The position numbers were made by a program, and so were the translations under genes. From the NCBI GenBank assembly GCA_905250115.1, contig CAJNOI010000044.1, positions 520,262 through 584,261 of the forward strand: DNA of 64,000 bases, written 5' to 3'. Below the pieces are notes generated by a model. That model was not told the origin of the DNA. It searched no databases and saw nothing but the letters and a program-made list of their open reading frames with translations. Position 1 is the stretch's first letter; the number at the start of each line of letters is the position of its first letter. Below, in pieces: positions 62,143 through 64,000 of the stretch. The DNA is from Adineta steineri. Lineage: Eukaryota > Rotifera > Eurotatoria > Adinetida > Adinetidae.

Positions 62143-64000
62143 ATACTACTTTTTGAAAAAAACATTTTCTTTTTATTGTATACATAAGATTTTTTATTGT
62201 CATTTAATATTATATCAGATTAACCAAAAGGAAAATTGTATTTATTCGTATATTTTAACACAAGTTTAAGATTGATCTGCGAAAATTAATTATTAATAAA
62301 AATAATATTTAAAATGGATTTTTATAAAGCTACAAGAATATCTTAAAAGATTTGAAGCATTGTAATAAATAACAAGGCATAATGCAAACCTGTGATATAC
62401 TCTTATAATTCTAGAAAACTTGATGACATTGTCGAAGGATTTTATAGACTCATAGTATTTGAGCATGTCGAGAACAACTTAAACGTAGTTTAGACTATGT
62501 TTTTAAATGATACGTTTCCTAATCAAAATTTATACAACTGAGTTTTTGCTCATAGAATACAAGGGAACTTAACATGTATATAATATATTTAGTAGTTTTG
62601 ACATTCATCAATATATTGTCAATAAGAATATTTATTACTGTAATAATCATTTTGATCATTATTTGTATTAGTTAAAATAAACTTACACACCGAAAAGGTA
62701 TTCAATATTGATACAAATAAAAGTACTTTATATACTGCGAGAATCGTTAATTTGTTGAAGAAAATAATGAGAAATACATGAATAAGTAATTCATGGAAAG
62801 ATTCTACTGTATTTTAAGTTAGAGAAATATTTCTGGATTGACTGTAATTAGTAAAGAAACAGGACTAAAGTTGAAAACGATCTAGTTACGAGTTTAGAAT
62901 AACTATTCTATAAATAATAGTGAACAATAATATGAACTACTAAATAATTCTATAAAAGATGAAAGATTTGTTTTATAAAAAGTTACTTGTCTCATAATTT
63001 GCTGCAGAAGAGTTAACAAATTAGATTAATGAATTTTAGTAACACTGTTTATTTTTAATTCATTTCTGAGAGCGTGATGTTGTTGATCAATGTTTTATAT
63101 CATCACTTAGTATCCTTAGAAATCCGTACAATTCGCAATTTTAAAAATCAATAGTTTCATACCAATCATAATCCATATACACAATATAAAAGTCTGTATC
63201 GTGACTTGAACATGTCGTTGTAAACAAGGTAAAAAAACTATTTCATTGTTGTTTTTCTCAAACATTAACAAATAATAGTCAAAGCGGCACATTGCCATTC
63301 ATACTATAATCAAATAATTGACACTAATCCTACTATGATCGAATCTGTTATTATAAAAGATCTGATATGAAATCTCGAAATGGAAAAATTCTGAAAGAAA
63401 AATATAAAGCTCTTTCTATTGTACTAATGATATCCTTCTAATCTATCAATACAAATGTCCTTATTTTTTGACTTTCGATATTATCTATCGATCTAGTTAT
63501 ACGTATTAATACTGTCGGATGACTTTCCTTATAATTCATTGATAGTGAAAATACAGGTCGCGACAACAAGTAGTTAAAGAAAGTCATTACGATCAAAATC
63601 AAATAATTCAAGAATATCAATTGGTATTTCGAAAGATTTTAATATTTAATTATGTACAGATGATCATAAAAATATTTTAGTAGATTAAATAAATAATCCT
63701 TTTTATATTGTGTCATTGTTGAAATTCATAATCTATTGCAGTTCCTTATTTTTTTTTCCATACGAGCATTTTATTCTTGTGTTCGGTTGGCTATATGAAT
63801 ATTCACCGAAAGAATCTAATGAACAGCTGCGTATTATTGCCTACAATTATTTCTTCTCTAAATGTATGTTTACGGAAAAGAAAATAGGAAAAGAAAAAGA
63901 AATAGAAATAGTCGATCTTATTCTTTATTTTTCAGTAAATCGACTTGCTTGCATATTTTTTCTTCTTTTCCTTTAGTTCTTAAATTATAAGAACAATCTT
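62143..64000. other. Right-end intergenic region
   Basis: About 1.9 kb with no intact gene. It contains the decayed LRR receptor fragment at 63222-63375. The open frame at 63710-63976 is Phe/Ile/Lys-rich and not convincing. Confidence 0.55.
63222..63375 (+). pseudogene. Decayed copy of the LRR receptor cytoplasmic tail
   Basis: The DNA from AAACAAGGTAAAAAA at 63222 aligns with the receptor exon near 59829-59985. Shared words include TTTCTTCAAAC/TTTCTCAAAC, CAAATTATTGATAATAATCC against CAAATAATTGACACTAATCC, and TCGAATCTGTTGTTA against TCGAATCTGTTATTA, in the same order and spacing after one internal deletion. Stops and frameshifts break the frame. It is a remnant of a tandem or paralogous copy. 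Confidence 0.65.

Noticed and set aside
63710..63976. 88-codon frame at the right edge
   Set aside because: Phe/Ile/Lys-rich composition with no domain; it may be cut by the window edge but has no supporting signal.

Overview
The window is animal nuclear DNA and most resembles a bdelloid rotifer of the Rotaria/Adineta kind. The reasons are strong AT richness, many introns of about 50-70 nt, an inverted pair of TGTGGG/CCCACA arrays (TGTGGG is the repeat reported for bdelloid telomeres), and a TPR protein whose layout recalls bdelloid ADP-ribosyltransferase-TPR proteins. The species assignment is inference. The metazoan assignment is secure: troponin T, an FGF receptor, NCoR and an amidated-peptide precursor are all present. 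No CRISPR array, tRNA or rRNA was seen.

Layout from left to right. Positions 1-1.8 kb hold unassigned minus-strand exon candidates. At 1.97-3.02 kb is a minus-strand JmjN/JmjC protein that lacks the catalytic metal ligands. About 8.7 kb of AT-rich intergenic DNA follows, with the inverted telomere-like arrays at 7.2 kb. From 11.7 kb come, all on the plus strand, an FGFR-type receptor kinase cut by a 100-N assembly gap, SKP2, and a PANTS/C22orf39-like small protein. At 21.4 kb is a plus-strand multi-copy neuropeptide precursor of a type I do not recognise, and at 24.5-27.7 kb a DYRK2-type kinase. These are followed on the minus strand by an aquaporin with an unusual pore filter (28.6 kb) and NDUFS7 (31.9 kb). 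An orphan membrane protein lies on the plus strand (33.2 kb). Troponin T (34 kb), a large NCoR/SMRT-type corepressor (37.0-47.8 kb) and an ADP-ribosyltransferase-like TPR protein (49.6 kb) are on the minus strand. The right end carries a CYP3-clan cytochrome P450 (55.0 kb), an LRR receptor (58.0 kb), LRRC57 (61.2 kb) and a decayed piece of the LRR receptor's cytoplasmic tail (63.2 kb).

The genes do not form one pathway; this is an ordinary mixed gene neighbourhood. The closest functional pairing is SKP2 and PANTS. They are only 112 bp apart, with a splice acceptor directly before the second start codon, which would fit spliced-leader trans-splicing or a short downstream promoter.

For all multi-exon genes the exon borders given here were read by eye from GT/AG sites and codon phase. 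Internal phases add up for FGFR (visible part), SKP2, PANTS, the peptide precursor, DYRK, NDUFS7, troponin T, P450, the LRR receptor and LRRC57. NCoR was traced exon by exon less strictly.
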